Assembly: GCA_041946865.1 (NCBI GenBank)
Contig: JBHGBF010000044.1
Span: 1-27,771 of the forward strand
Source: RPQK01 sp041946865
GTDB lineage: Bacteria > Acidobacteriota > UBA6911 > RPQK01
DNA: 27,771 nt
Direction of reading: 5' to 3'
The first letter of the stretch is position 1; each line of letters opens with the position of its first letter. The position numbers and the translations under genes were made by a program. Positions 15,714-24,280 of this stretch are shown here, one piece after another. The notes beneath the pieces are model-generated. The model had not been told where the DNA came from. It was given only the letters and a program-made list of their open reading frames with translations, and made no database searches.

Positions 15714-15719
15714 TATAAT
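15714..15719 (+). promoter_or_regulatory. TATAAT box upstream of the acyl-CoA synthetase/GNAT fusion
   Basis: A perfect TATAAT lies 76 bp before the ATG at 15796, in the 171-bp gap after the ATPase gene. No good -35 is found at 15-18 bp spacing. Transcription from here would give a leader of about 70 nt that contains the hairpin at 15732-15755. Confidence 0.4.
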
Positions 15720-15731
15720 GGTCCGGAGCTT

Positions 15732-15755
15732 GCATTGCTGCCTTTTGAGCAGTGC
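15732..15755 (+). promoter_or_regulatory. Hairpin in the 5' leader of the acyl-CoA synthetase/GNAT gene
   Basis: GCATTGCT and AGCAGTGC form an 8-bp stem with one G-U pair around an 8-nt loop GCCTTTTG. It would be near the 5' end of the transcript from the TATAAT at 15714. No T-run follows, so it is not an obvious attenuator; it may stabilise the message or be incidental. Confidence 0.3.
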
Positions 15756-15795
15756 GGTGTTTGAATGAAAGCCTTGGCCCAGAGAAAGGAGTGTT

Positions 15796-18546
15796 ATGCA
15801 GGTAGAGCAAGAAAGGGCAGCCGAACCGGCCCGAACCTCGGGCGACTCGCGTTACCGGAATCATCCCTTGGATGTCATATTTAATCCCCGTAATGTGGCC
15901 GTCATCGGCGCGACCGAGAAACAGGGAAGTGTGGGACGAACCGTGCTGTGGAATCTGATCAGCAATCCGTTCGGCGGTACCGTCTTCCCGGTTAATCCGA
16001 AGCGCCCGAATGTCCTTGGAGTAAAGGCCTATCCGGATCTGAAGTCAGTGCCGGAAAAGGTCGATCTGGCAGTCATTGTAACTCCGGCGGGCAGCGTGCC
16101 CCCGATAATCGGGCAGTGCGTCGAGGCCGGGATCAAAGGTGCCATCGTCATCTCCGCCGGCTTTAAAGAAGCCGGACCGGAAGGCGTCGAGTTGGAGCGC
16201 CAAATCCTCGAACAGGCGTCCCGGGGAGGGCTGCGCGTCATCGGGCCGAACTGCCTCGGAGTCATGAGCCCGCTGAGCGGCCTGAACGCGACCTTTGCCA
16301 GCGGCATTGCCAGACCCGGCAACGTCGGGTTCATCAGCCAAAGCGGCGCCCTGTGCACTGCCGTGTTGGACTGGAGCTTTCGCGCGAACGTCGGGTTCAG
16401 CGCGTTTGTCTCGATCGGCTCCATGCTCGATATCGGCTGGGGCGACCTGATTGATTACCTGGGCAACGACCCACGCACCAAAAGTATCGTCATTTACATG
16501 GAATCGATCGGAAACGCGCGAGCCTTCCTTTCCGCCGCGCGCGAAGTGGCTCTCACCAAACCGATCATCGTGATCAAGGCAGGCCGGAGCCAGGCTGCGG
16601 CTAAGGCGGCAGCTTCTCACACCGGTTCTTTGACGGGGAGCGACGAAGTCCTGGACGCGGCTTTCCGGCGGACCGGAGTTCTGCGCGTCAACAACATCGC
16701 CGACCTGTTCTACATGGCGGACGTTCTCAGCAAGCAGCCTCGGCCCAAAGGACCGAGGTTGACCATCCTGACGAACGCCGGCGGACCGGGCGTTCTCGCC
16801 ACGGATGCGCTGATCGTTCACGGAGGCGCGCTTACCGAGCTTTCCGAGAAGACTTTCAACGCACTCAACGAGCTTTTGCCGGCTCACTGGAGCCGAAACA
16901 ACCCGGTCGACATCTTGGGCGACGCCGATCCCGGTCGCTACGCAAAAGCCCTCGAGATCGCAAGCCAGGACCCAGGCGCCGACGGCATGCTCGTCATTCT
17001 GACACCGCAAGCGATGACCGATCCCACGCAGACGGCCGAGGCTCTCAAGGAGTACGCCACCTCTACCGGAAAACCGGTCCTGGCCAGCTGGATGGGCGGA
17101 CCGGATGTGGCCGCCGGAGAAGCGATCCTCAAACGCGCCGGTATACCCGCCTTCCCCTATCCCGACACGGCTGCGCGCGTGTTCAACTACATGTGGCAGT
17201 ATAGCTATGCGCTGAAAGGGCTCTATGAAACCCCGCAGTTGTCCGATCACCCGACACGTGGTGGGCCCGACCGGACGAAAGCGGAGAGCATCCTCAACCA
17301 GGTTCGCAGTGAGGCACGTACGATCCTGACCGAGTTCGAATCCAAGGAGTTGCTCACCGCTTACGGCATACCGACAGTCCCTACCAAAATCGCGCGGGCA
17401 GCGGAGGAGGCAGTGGCCACCGCCCAGGAGATGGGGTACCCTGTCGTGCTGAAGCTCTTCTCCGAAACTATTACTCACAAGACGGACGTAGGCGGCGTCC
17501 AGCTGAATCTGGAGGACGCGGACGCCGTCCGGGCAGCCTTTAACAAGATTCAGAAATCGGTCAGCGAGAAGGCCGGAGCAGAGCATTTCCTCGGTGTCAC
17601 CGTTCAGCCGATGATCAAATTGGAAGGGTATGAGCTGATCATCGGCAGCAGCCAGGACCCGCAGTTCGGCCCCGTCCTGCTTTTCGGATCGGGCGGGCAG
17701 CTGGTCGAAGTCTACAAGGACCGCTCTCTCGCATTGCCGCCGCTGAACACTACGCTGGCGCAGCGGATGATGGAACAGACCAAGATCTACCGGGCGCTGA
17801 AGGGCGTGCGCGGTCGCAAGCCGGTCGACCTGCTCGCCTTGGAACGACTGCTCGTCCGGTTCAGCCAGCTGGTCGTCGAGCAGCCCTGGATCAAGGAAAT
17901 CGATATCAACCCGCTCCTGGCTTCCGCAGAAAGACTCGTCGCGCTCGACGCGCGGGTCGTCCTGTATGAGGCCGACACGGATATCACCAAGCTTCCGAAG
18001 CCTGCCATTCGACCGTATCCGACCCGGTACGTACACCCCTGGAGGGCTAAGGACGGGACCGACGTTTTGATCCGGCCGATTCGTCCCGAAGATGAGCCCA
18101 TGCTGGTGAAGTTCCACGAAACGCTGTCCGACCGAAGCGTCTATTTCCGGTACTTCCACATGATCAAGCTGAGCCAGCGCATTGCTCATGAGCGCTTGAC
18201 CCGCATGTGCTTTATCGACTACGACCGGGAGATGGCGCTGGTCGCCGAGTGCCGGGAAGACAAGTGCGCCGAGGACCGGATCCTGGGGGTCGGCCGTCTT
18301 ACGAAGCTGCACGGCACCAACGAAGGGGAATTCGCTGTCGTCGTATCGGACAACTGGCAGCATCAGGGGATAGGCACCGAATTGCTCCAGCGAGTCATCG
18401 ACTTTGCGCGCGATGAGAAGCTAAGCCGCGTGAAAGCCGACATTCTGCTGGAGAACCAGGATATGCAGCGTATCGCCAAGAAAGTTGGATTCACGCTGGC
18501 TCCGTCAAACGATCCCTCGATGCTCACCGCGTTCATGGATTTGTAA
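15796..18546 (+). CDS. ADP-forming acyl-CoA synthetase fused to GNAT acetyltransferase (Pat-like)
   Basis: A 916-residue cytosolic fusion. Domain 1 (about 25-120) is a CoA-binding Rossmann fold (NVAVIGATEKQGSVG). Domain 2 (about 150-460) is the succinyl-CoA-ligase-like part with GPNCLGVMSP and the phosphohistidine segment ASHTGSLTG (His275). Domain 3 (about 505-730) is an ATP-grasp module (GYPVVLKLFSETITHKTDVGG). The C terminus (about 756-916) is a GNAT domain with the acetyl-CoA loop QHQGIGTELL starting at Gln855. The architecture matches protein lysine acetyltransferases of the Pat/YfiQ type and bifunctional acetate-CoA ligases. The presence of His275 means the ligase half could still be active. 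AAAGGAG at 15785-15791 supports the start. The acs gene, a classic Pat target, lies 5.7 kb downstream. Confidence 0.9.
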   Translation: MQVEQERAAEPARTSGDSRYRNHPLDVIFNPRNVAVIGATEKQGSVGRTVLWNLISNPFGGTVFPVNPKRPNVLGVKAYPDLKSVPEKVDLAVIVTPAGSVPPIIGQCVEAGIKGAIVISAGFKEAGPEGVELERQILEQASRGGLRVIGPNCLGVMSPLSGLNATFASGIARPGNVGFISQSGALCTAVLDWSFRANVGFSAFVSIGSMLDIGWGDLIDYLGNDPRTKSIVIYMESIGNARAFLSAAREVALTKPIIVIKAGRSQAAAKAAASHTGSLTGSDEVLDAAFRRTGVLRVNNIADLFYMADVLSKQPRPKGPRLTILTNAGGPGVLATDALIVHGGALTELSEKTFNALNELLPAHWSRNNPVDILGDADPGRYAKALEIASQDPGADGMLVILTPQAMTDPTQTAEALKEYATSTGKPVLASWMGGPDVAAGEAILKRAGIPAFPYPDTAARVFNYMWQYSYALKGLYETPQLSDHPTRGGPDRTKAESILNQVRSEARTILTEFESKELLTAYGIPTVPTKIARAAEEAVATAQEMGYPVVLKLFSETITHKTDVGGVQLNLEDADAVRAAFNKIQKSVSEKAGAEHFLGVTVQPMIKLEGYELIIGSSQDPQFGPVLLFGSGGQLVEVYKDRSLALPPLNTTLAQRMMEQTKIYRALKGVRGRKPVDLLALERLLVRFSQLVVEQPWIKEIDINPLLASAERLVALDARVVLYEADTDITKLPKPAIRPYPTRYVHPWRAKDGTDVLIRPIRPEDEPMLVKFHETLSDRSVYFRYFHMIKLSQRIAHERLTRMCFIDYDREMALVAECREDKCAEDRILGVGRLTKLHGTNEGEFAVVVSDNWQHQGIGTELLQRVIDFARDEKLSRVKADILLENQDMQRIAKKVGFTLAPSNDPSMLTAFMDL

Positions 18547-18574
18547 AGGAGGAGGGCCAAGCACAGGTTGGGGG

Positions 18575-18671
18575 CCACGGATGACATGGATCAGGGGCCC
18601 CCTTCTAGTAACCCGATTACCGCTGCTGCCAGGGCCTCCTGCCCGATTCGCGTTATCCGTGTGATCCGTCA
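18575..18671. repeat. Intergenic imperfect palindrome, CCACGGATGACATGGAT type (copy A)
   Basis: Left arm 18575-18591 and right arm 18655-18671 are inverted and match at 13 of 17 positions; each arm contains two close GGAT words about 9 bp apart. The spacer is 63 nt. It fills the gap between the acyl-CoA synthetase/GNAT stop and the hypF start. Its outer end resembles those of the palindromes at 24226 and 26974 (shared CCACGRA). Likely a dispersed intergenic repeat. Confidence 0.55.
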
Positions 18672-18702
18672 CCCTCTCACCCTGGCTCGAGCCCAACACC
18701 CA

Positions 18703-20988
18703 ATGATGCGCCTGAGAATGGCACTTCAAGGAACAGTTCAAGGGGTGGGATTCAGGCCGTTCGTGTATCGCCTCGCCTCCAATTTGTGCTTGACCGGCTG
18801 GGTTCGCAACACGCCGGCCGGCGTTCTGCTCGAAGTCGAAGGCGCTTCTGATCGCCTCCGGAATTTCCAGACGTCGCTCCAAGCCCAAAAGCCGGCAAAC
18901 TGCCTTATTTACAGTTCGGAGGTTACGGTTCTCGATCCGGTCGGTTACACGGCTTTTGAAATCCGGGAGAGTCTGACTGGTGAGAAGTCGGCCGTCGTTC
19001 TGCCGGATATTGCCACCTGCCCTGCCTGTCTCCGCGAGCTTTTTGACCCCGGCAACCGGCGCTGTCGATACCCCTTCATCAACTGCACGCACTGCGGGCC
19101 CCGCTTCAGTATCATCGAATCCCTTCCTTACGACCGGGCGAACACGAGCATGAAACGCTTTGAAATGTGTGCCTCGTGCAAGTCGGAGTACGAGGACCCG
19201 GCGGACCGCCGCTTTCACGCTCAACCCAACGCCTGTCCGGAGTGCGGTCCCTGGCTGGAACTGTGGAGAAAGGACGGATCCTTGGCTGCCGAGCGGGATC
19301 AGGCGCTGGTAGCAGCCGTCCACGCTCTGCGGGAGGGCCGGATCCTGGCCCTCAAAGGAATCGGCGGATTCCAGCTGCTGGTTGACGCCCGAAACGACCA
19401 GGCCGTTTTGCGTCTGCGACAGGTGAAGGATCGGGAAGAAAAGCCGTTTGCCCTGATGTACCCTTCTCTCGAACGGCTGGAATACGACTGCGTGATCTCA
19501 CGGCTCGAGCAGGAACTCCTGCTTTCACCGGCTGCCCCCATCGTCCTTCTCACCGCGAAATCGCCTTCCGTTTCGCCGCACGTCGCTCCTCGGAACCCCT
19601 ACCTGGGCGTCATGTTGCCCTATTCGCCGCTTCACCATTTGCTCTTGGCCGACCTGGGGTCCCCCGTCGTGGCGACCAGCGGCAACGCGAAAGACGAGCC
19701 GATTTGCACCGACGAGCATGACGCGCTCGTGAGGCTCAACCGCTTTGTGGACCTTTTCCTGGTCCACAACCGCCCGGTTGTCCGGCCGGTCGACGACTCT
19801 GTTGTCCGCACGCTGATGGGCCGTGAGGCGGTGATGAGGCGGGCCCGCGGCTATGCCCCCTTGCCCGTGACCCTTTCGGGAGGCGACTGCGGGGCGGTTC
19901 TGGGCGTAGGCGCCCATCTGAAGAACACGGTGGCTCTGTCGGTTGGCCACCGGGCGTTTGTCAGCCAGCACCTGGGTGACCTCGAGACTCTCGAAGCCCG
20001 GAAAGGTTTCGAGGCCGCCGTCACCGCCTTGCAGGTTCTTTACGAGGCGCGACCGGCGCACATCGCCTGCGACCTGCACCCGGATTACGAATCCACCCGC
20101 TATGCCCGAAGGAGCGGACTTCCATTGACTGAAGTACAGCACCATTACGCGCACGTCCTCTCGTGCATGGCCGAAAACGATCTTGACCCGCCGGCCCTGG
20201 GCGTCTCCTGGGACGGCACCGGCTACGGGCTGGATGCCACGGTCTGGGGCGGGGAGTTTCTCGAGGTGAATGAAGACTCGTTTGTTCGCCTGGCTCATTT
20301 TGCACCCTTCGGGTTGCCCGGGGCGGATCAGGCAGTTCGTGAGCCTCGCCGGTCCGCCTTGGGACTTCTGCACGGCGTGTTTGGCGACGACTGTTTTGAA
20401 ATGACCAACCTCGAAGCGGTCGCGTCCTTTTCGAGCGCTGACCGGCGGCTCTTGAAGGCCGCCCTCACCCAGAGACTCAACTGCCCTCTGACTTCGAGCG
20501 CGGGACGGCTTTTTGACGCAATCGCTGCCCTGGCCGGACTTCGCCAGATCAGCACTTTTGAAGGTCAGGCGGCGATGGAGTTGGAATTTGCCTTGAGCAG
20601 CTTCCAGTCGGATGAGAGTTATTCCATCGATCTTCTGGACGACGGCGCAAAACGACCAATCCTGATAAACTGGGAACCGCTCGTGCGACAGGTGATCGCA
20701 AACAGGCAATCCTTCGTCCCGGCGGGCCTTATTGCCGCCCGCTTTCACAATGCGCTGGTTGAAGCGATCGTGGCGGTGGCGAAACGGGCGCGGCAAAACC
20801 GTGTCGTGTTGACCGGTGGTTGTTTCCAAAACCGGTACCTGACCGAGCGGGCGATCATGCGGCTGCGACAGGAGGGCTTTCGACCCTACTGGCATCAGCG
20901 GATTCCTCCGAACGACGGAGGAATCTCTTTGGGCCAGGTGGCCGCAGTGACGAGAAGTCTTCGGAGGTTGAATACAACAGGAGATTAG
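18703..20988 (+). CDS. hypF: Carbamoyltransferase HypF
   Basis: Makes the thiocarbamoyl group on HypE from carbamoyl phosphate and ATP, the source of cyanide ligands for the [NiFe]-hydrogenase active site. From the ATG at 18703 it has 761 residues. The domains are an N-terminal acylphosphatase (GTVQGVGFRPF, 10-20), two zinc fingers (Cys106/109/128/131 and Cys156/159/178/181), a YrdC-like domain (KDREEKPFALMYP) and a Kae1-like carbamoyltransferase domain (HHYAHVLSCMAENDL). The open frame extends to a TTG at 18568 with AAAGGAGG ahead of it, but that would add 45 residues encoded by the palindrome; I prefer 18703, although no ribosome site is seen there. It is the first gene of hypF-C-D-E. Confidence 0.95.
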   Translation: MMRLRMALQGTVQGVGFRPFVYRLASNLCLTGWVRNTPAGVLLEVEGASDRLRNFQTSLQAQKPANCLIYSSEVTVLDPVGYTAFEIRESLTGEKSAVVLPDIATCPACLRELFDPGNRRCRYPFINCTHCGPRFSIIESLPYDRANTSMKRFEMCASCKSEYEDPADRRFHAQPNACPECGPWLELWRKDGSLAAERDQALVAAVHALREGRILALKGIGGFQLLVDARNDQAVLRLRQVKDREEKPFALMYPSLERLEYDCVISRLEQELLLSPAAPIVLLTAKSPSVSPHVAPRNPYLGVMLPYSPLHHLLLADLGSPVVATSGNAKDEPICTDEHDALVRLNRFVDLFLVHNRPVVRPVDDSVVRTLMGREAVMRRARGYAPLPVTLSGGDCGAVLGVGAHLKNTVALSVGHRAFVSQHLGDLETLEARKGFEAAVTALQVLYEARPAHIACDLHPDYESTRYARRSGLPLTEVQHHYAHVLSCMAENDLDPPALGVSWDGTGYGLDATVWGGEFLEVNEDSFVRLAHFAPFGLPGADQAVREPRRSALGLLHGVFGDDCFEMTNLEAVASFSSADRRLLKAALTQRLNCPLTSSAGRLFDAIAALAGLRQISTFEGQAAMELEFALSSFQSDESYSIDLLDDGAKRPILINWEPLVRQVIANRQSFVPAGLIAARFHNALVEAIVAVAKRARQNRVVLTGGCFQNRYLTERAIMRLRQEGFRPYWHQRIPPNDGGISLGQVAAVTRSLRRLNTTGD

Positions 20989-20990
20989 CG

Positions 20991-21230
20991 ATGTGCCTGG
21001 CAGTCCCCGGATTGGTTGAAAGCGTCGAGGGCGAGGAATTCGCCCGGACCGGTAAGGTGAACTTTGGCGGTATCGTTCGGGAGGTGAATCTGGCCTGCGT
21101 CCCGGAAGCCGGGATCGGCGACTACGTCGTCGTCCATGTTGGAGTCGCGATCAGCAAAGTCGACAAGGAAGAAGCCGAGCAGCTGCTCGAGTATCTTCGA
21201 CAGATGGGCGAGGAGGATCATCCGGCATGA
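20991..21230 (+). CDS. hypC: Hydrogenase maturation chaperone HypC
   Basis: A 79-residue chaperone that carries the Fe(CN)2CO unit with HypD and delivers it to the hydrogenase large subunit. It has the essential Cys2 in MCLAVPG and the GDYVVVHVGVAI segment (43-54) with His49. AGGAG at 20979-20983 gives a good ribosome site. It begins 2 nt after the hypF stop and overlaps hypD by 4 nt (ATGA), so the three are tightly coupled. Confidence 0.95.
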   Translation: MCLAVPGLVESVEGEEFARTGKVNFGGIVREVNLACVPEAGIGDYVVVHVGVAISKVDKEEAEQLLEYLRQMGEEDHPA

Positions 21231-22336
21231 AGTTTGTCGATGAATACCGCGATCGAGCCATCGCCGAGCGCCTTGGCCACGCGATCAACCGCGTGATCAC
21301 CCGCTCCTGGACGATCATGGAGGTCTGCGGCGGGCAGACGCACGCCATTATGAAGTATGGGATCGACCAGCTGCTTCCCGCCTCGGTCGCGCTGCTTCAC
21401 GGCCCGGGTTGTCCGGTTTGCGTGACTCCGGTCGAGGTCCTCGATAAAGCCATCGAGATTGCCAGGCGTCCCGAGGTGATCTTCTGCTCTTTCGGAGACA
21501 TGCTCCGGGTACCAGGGAGCCAGAGTGATCTCCTCTCTGCAAAGGCGGCCGGAGCTGACGTGAGAATCGTTTACTCACCGCTCGATGCCGTAAAGCTGGC
21601 CCGGGCGCACCCTGACCGGCAGATTGTGTTTCTCGCCGTCGGCTTTGAAACCACCGCTCCGGCTAACGCCCTGGCCGTCGAACAAGCGTCCCGGCTTCAC
21701 CTCGAGAACTTCACGATACTGGTCTCCCATGTCCTCGTTCCTCCCGCCATCGAGGCCATCCTGTCTGCCCCGGGAAATCAGGTTCAGGGCTTCCTGGCAG
21801 CCGGCCACGTGTGCGCAGTCATGGGAGCTGCCGAGTATGAGCCGATAGCCCTCCGCTACGGCGTACCGATTGTCGTGACCGGGTTTGAGCCGACCGATAT
21901 CCTCCAAGGTATCTATCTGTGCGTAAAGCAGCTGGAGGAGGGGCGCTCCGAAGTTGAAAACCAATATGCCAGAGCCGTCCGGGCAGAGGGTAACGGTCCC
22001 GCCCGGGGGCTGATCCGGAAGGTCTTCCAGGTGGTCCCGAGGAAGTGGCGCGGCATTGGCGAAATCCCGGCCAGCGGCTTGGGTTTGCGAGAGGAATACC
22101 GCGCCTACGACGCCGAACTACGGTTTGACGTCGCCGGGAAAACCGTCGAGGAAAACTCGATGTGCGTAAGCGGCTTGATCCTGCAAGGCCGCCGGAAGCC
22201 GCCGGATTGCCCAGCCTTTGGCACCCTGTGCACACCGGAGCGGCCGCTCGGGGCTACCATGGTCTCGAGCGAAGGCGCCTGCGCGGCCTATTACCGCTAC
22301 GCGCGCGGGCGGGATTCGGCGCGCCGGGTGGAGTGA
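21227..22336 (+). CDS. hypD: Hydrogenase formation scaffold HypD
   Basis: The iron-sulfur scaffold on which the Fe(CN)2CO group is assembled. The 369 residues include the redox/iron-binding motifs CGGQTHA (Cys34) and GPGCPVC (59-65), FGDMLRVPG, GFETTAP and GFEPTD. The C-terminal [4Fe-4S] cysteines are Cys313, Cys328, Cys335 and Cys352. AGGAGG about 10 nt before the ATG supports the start. All known functional motifs are intact. Confidence 0.96.
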   Translation: MKFVDEYRDRAIAERLGHAINRVITRSWTIMEVCGGQTHAIMKYGIDQLLPASVALLHGPGCPVCVTPVEVLDKAIEIARRPEVIFCSFGDMLRVPGSQSDLLSAKAAGADVRIVYSPLDAVKLARAHPDRQIVFLAVGFETTAPANALAVEQASRLHLENFTILVSHVLVPPAIEAILSAPGNQVQGFLAAGHVCAVMGAAEYEPIALRYGVPIVVTGFEPTDILQGIYLCVKQLEEGRSEVENQYARAVRAEGNGPARGLIRKVFQVVPRKWRGIGEIPASGLGLREEYRAYDAELRFDVAGKTVEENSMCVSGLILQGRRKPPDCPAFGTLCTPERPLGATMVSSEGACAAYYRYARGRDSARRVE

Positions 22337-22416
22337 CCTCTACCGGGCGTATCAACAGTCGCGAAAATACCTGCACTTTTTGGGCAGGTTCCTTATTCGT
22401 GGCCGGAAAGGAGCCC

Positions 22417-23478
22417 ATGACTGACAATTCACGCGACTTCCAGCTCCATTGCCCCGTCCCGATCCGCCGCTACCCGCGGGTCATGGTGGCGCATGGAGGC
22501 GGCGGCCGTCTCATGAATGATCTGATCCGCGAGATGATCCTCCCCGCCTTTGACAACCCCATCCTCAGCCAGACGATGGATTCCGCCGCGCTTCGAGTTC
22601 CCAGCGAGCGTCTGGCTTTCACGACCGATTCGTACGTGGTTCATCCCTTGTTCTTCCCAGGAGGAGACATCGGGTCCCTGGCCGTTTATGGAACCGTCAA
22701 TGATCTGGCCATGATCGGCGCCCGCCCCCTTTTCCTGAGCGCCGGTTTCATCTTGGAAGAGGGTCTGCCGATGGAGACCCTTTGGACCGTCGTTCAGTCG
22801 ATGAGACGGGCTGCCGAACGCGCCGGCGTGACGATCGTAACCGGAGATACGAAAGTCGTGGACCATGGAAAGGGAGACGGTCTGTTCGTCAACACCGCCG
22901 GGATCGGCGTTCTTGAGCACGCTCTGGAGATCGGGCCCAGCCGGGTGCGGCAAGGAGACGCACTGCTCGTCAACGGAGACCTCGGACGCCACGGGATCGC
23001 GGTTCTGGCAGCACGCGAGGGCCTCGAGCTCGAGACCAGCATCGAGAGCGACTCGGCTCCTCTGGCGGATCTGGTGCTCACGCTCATTCGCGAAGGCATC
23101 GAGCCGCACTGCCTGCGCGACCTGACGCGCGGGGGCCTTGCCTCCGCCCTCGTCGAAATCGCGGAGCAGGCCGGGCTGGCCCTCACAATCGACGAGAACA
23201 GTATGCCTTGCCGGTCAGAAGTCCGGGCCGTCTGTGAGCTGCTCGGCTTTGATCCGCTGCACGTCGCTAACGAAGGACGCCTGGTCGCCTTTGTTCCCGC
23301 GGAACAGTCGGAGAGAGCTGTCGCCGTGATGCGCCAACACGACCAGGGCAAGGGAGCCGTCCAGATCGGACAGGTGACGGACGTCGACTGCCAGGGTCAG
23401 GTGACGCTGCGCAGTGTGATCGGCGCCCACCGTATTGTCGACATGCTGAGCGGCGAGCAACTGCCGAGAATCTGCTGA
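22417..23478 (+). CDS. hypE: Carbamoyl dehydratase HypE
   Basis: Accepts carbamoyl from HypF on its C-terminal cysteine and dehydrates it with ATP to thiocyanate, the cyanide donor. The 353-residue protein belongs to the AIR-synthase/PurM family and ends in the diagnostic PRIC (Cys353). AHGGGGRLMNDLI near the N terminus and GDTKVVDHGKGDG in the middle are typical. AAAGGAG at 22407-22413 fixes the ATG at 22417; the upstream frame to 22162 is a shadow of hypD. The 80-bp gap after hypD contains a 6-bp hairpin (ACCTGC / GCAGGT, 22369-22389) just before the ribosome site, which could tune hypE translation. It is the last visible gene of the set; hypA and hypB are absent from the window. Confidence 0.96.
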   Translation: MTDNSRDFQLHCPVPIRRYPRVMVAHGGGGRLMNDLIREMILPAFDNPILSQTMDSAALRVPSERLAFTTDSYVVHPLFFPGGDIGSLAVYGTVNDLAMIGARPLFLSAGFILEEGLPMETLWTVVQSMRRAAERAGVTIVTGDTKVVDHGKGDGLFVNTAGIGVLEHALEIGPSRVRQGDALLVNGDLGRHGIAVLAAREGLELETSIESDSAPLADLVLTLIREGIEPHCLRDLTRGGLASALVEIAEQAGLALTIDENSMPCRSEVRAVCELLGFDPLHVANEGRLVAFVPAEQSERAVAVMRQHDQGKGAVQIGQVTDVDCQGQVTLRSVIGAHRIVDMLSGEQLPRIC

Positions 23479-23491
23479 CACGCCGAGATGG

Positions 23492-24205
23492 TCACGCTAC
23501 CGGCTGGAGCATTTCAAACAGCTGCACGGCCAGGACAGGCGCCTGTTCATCGTGTTTCAGGTAGACAAAACAGGGTCTTCGCTGATCGAGCAGCCAGCGC
23601 GCCCAGCTCTGCAGCTCGCCGTCCCGATAGCTCTGTTTTCTCAGCCGCACATAGACGAAAGGACCGGTCACCTCTCGGAGCGCTGGCGCCTCGTCTGTCT
23701 CCGCCAAGACCAGCGCGGCCTGCCGATTGCTGAGCAGGTCCAAGACATCCGGCGACTGCCAGGAGGCGTGGCGGAACTCGAAAGCCAGCGGAAGCGAGCG
23801 CCCATACTTGTCAAGGAAGTCGCCAAGGACCGCCGTGTCCTTTCGAAAATACGGCGGCAACTGGACCAGGATCGCCGCCAACTTGGGGCGGAGAACCCGG
23901 ATTCCCTTCAGAAACCACTCCATTTCATCCTCGACCTCAACCAGCTTTTTCTGGTGCGTGATCTTCTGCGTCAGTTTGACCGCAAAGCGAAACCCGTTCG
24001 GCACCTGCTCGTTCCATGCGGCAGCAGCCGACTCGGAGGGAAACCGGTAGAAGGTGTTGTTGATTTCAGCGGTGGGAAAGCGATCGGCGTAAAAGCGCAG
24101 GTAGTTCTTGGAAGGGAGATCTGACGGATAGAAAATCCCTTTCCACTCAGGATAGGAGTAACCCGAAGTCCCGACATAGATTCTTTTTTCAGTGTCTGGA
24201 TACAT
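23492..24205 (-). CDS. DUF72 domain protein
   Basis: A 237-residue protein of the YecE/DUF72 family, a TIM-barrel-like group of unknown function that some have linked to nucleic-acid processing. YVGTSGYSYPEWKGIFYP near the N terminus, INNTFYRFPS and LAFEFRHASW are the conserved family stretches. The ATG at 24205 precedes the first strand by ten residues; the frame continues upstream into a palindromic repeat, which I exclude. No strong ribosome site. It is 75 bp downstream of acs on the same strand and convergent with hypE across 13 bp. Confidence 0.85.
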   Translation of the reverse strand: MYPDTEKRIYVGTSGYSYPEWKGIFYPSDLPSKNYLRFYADRFPTAEINNTFYRFPSESAAAAWNEQVPNGFRFAVKLTQKITHQKKLVEVEDEMEWFLKGIRVLRPKLAAILVQLPPYFRKDTAVLGDFLDKYGRSLPLAFEFRHASWQSPDVLDLLSNRQAALVLAETDEAPALREVTGPFVYVRLRKQSYRDGELQSWARWLLDQRRPCFVYLKHDEQAPVLAVQLFEMLQPVA

Positions 24206-24225
24206 AATGCTTAACCGTTTTCCAC

Positions 24226-24264
24226 CCACGAATGACGCAACGGGCCGGCTGGTGTCACTCGTGG
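24226..24264. repeat. Intergenic imperfect palindrome, CCACGAATGAC type (copy B)
   Basis: CCACGAATGACGC (24226-24238) and GTGTCACTCGTGG (24252-24264) are inverted copies matching at 11 of 13 positions, with a 13-nt loop. It lies in the 75-bp gap between acs and the DUF72 gene. Its ends closely resemble the palindromes at 18575 and 26974. It could act as a transcript-end or processing hairpin, but its similarity to the other two suggests a repeat family. Confidence 0.6.
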
Positions 24265-24280
24265 ATAGAAGCTTGGGGTT

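Noticed and set aside
16045..18363. A 772-codon minus-strand open frame opposite the acyl-CoA synthetase/GNAT gene
   Set aside because: Codon-phase shadow of a real gene; composition is Arg/Gln/Asp-rich without recognisable domains.
19525..20895. A 456-codon minus-strand open frame opposite hypF
   Set aside because: Antisense shadow; hypF has intact zinc fingers and catalytic motifs across the same bases.
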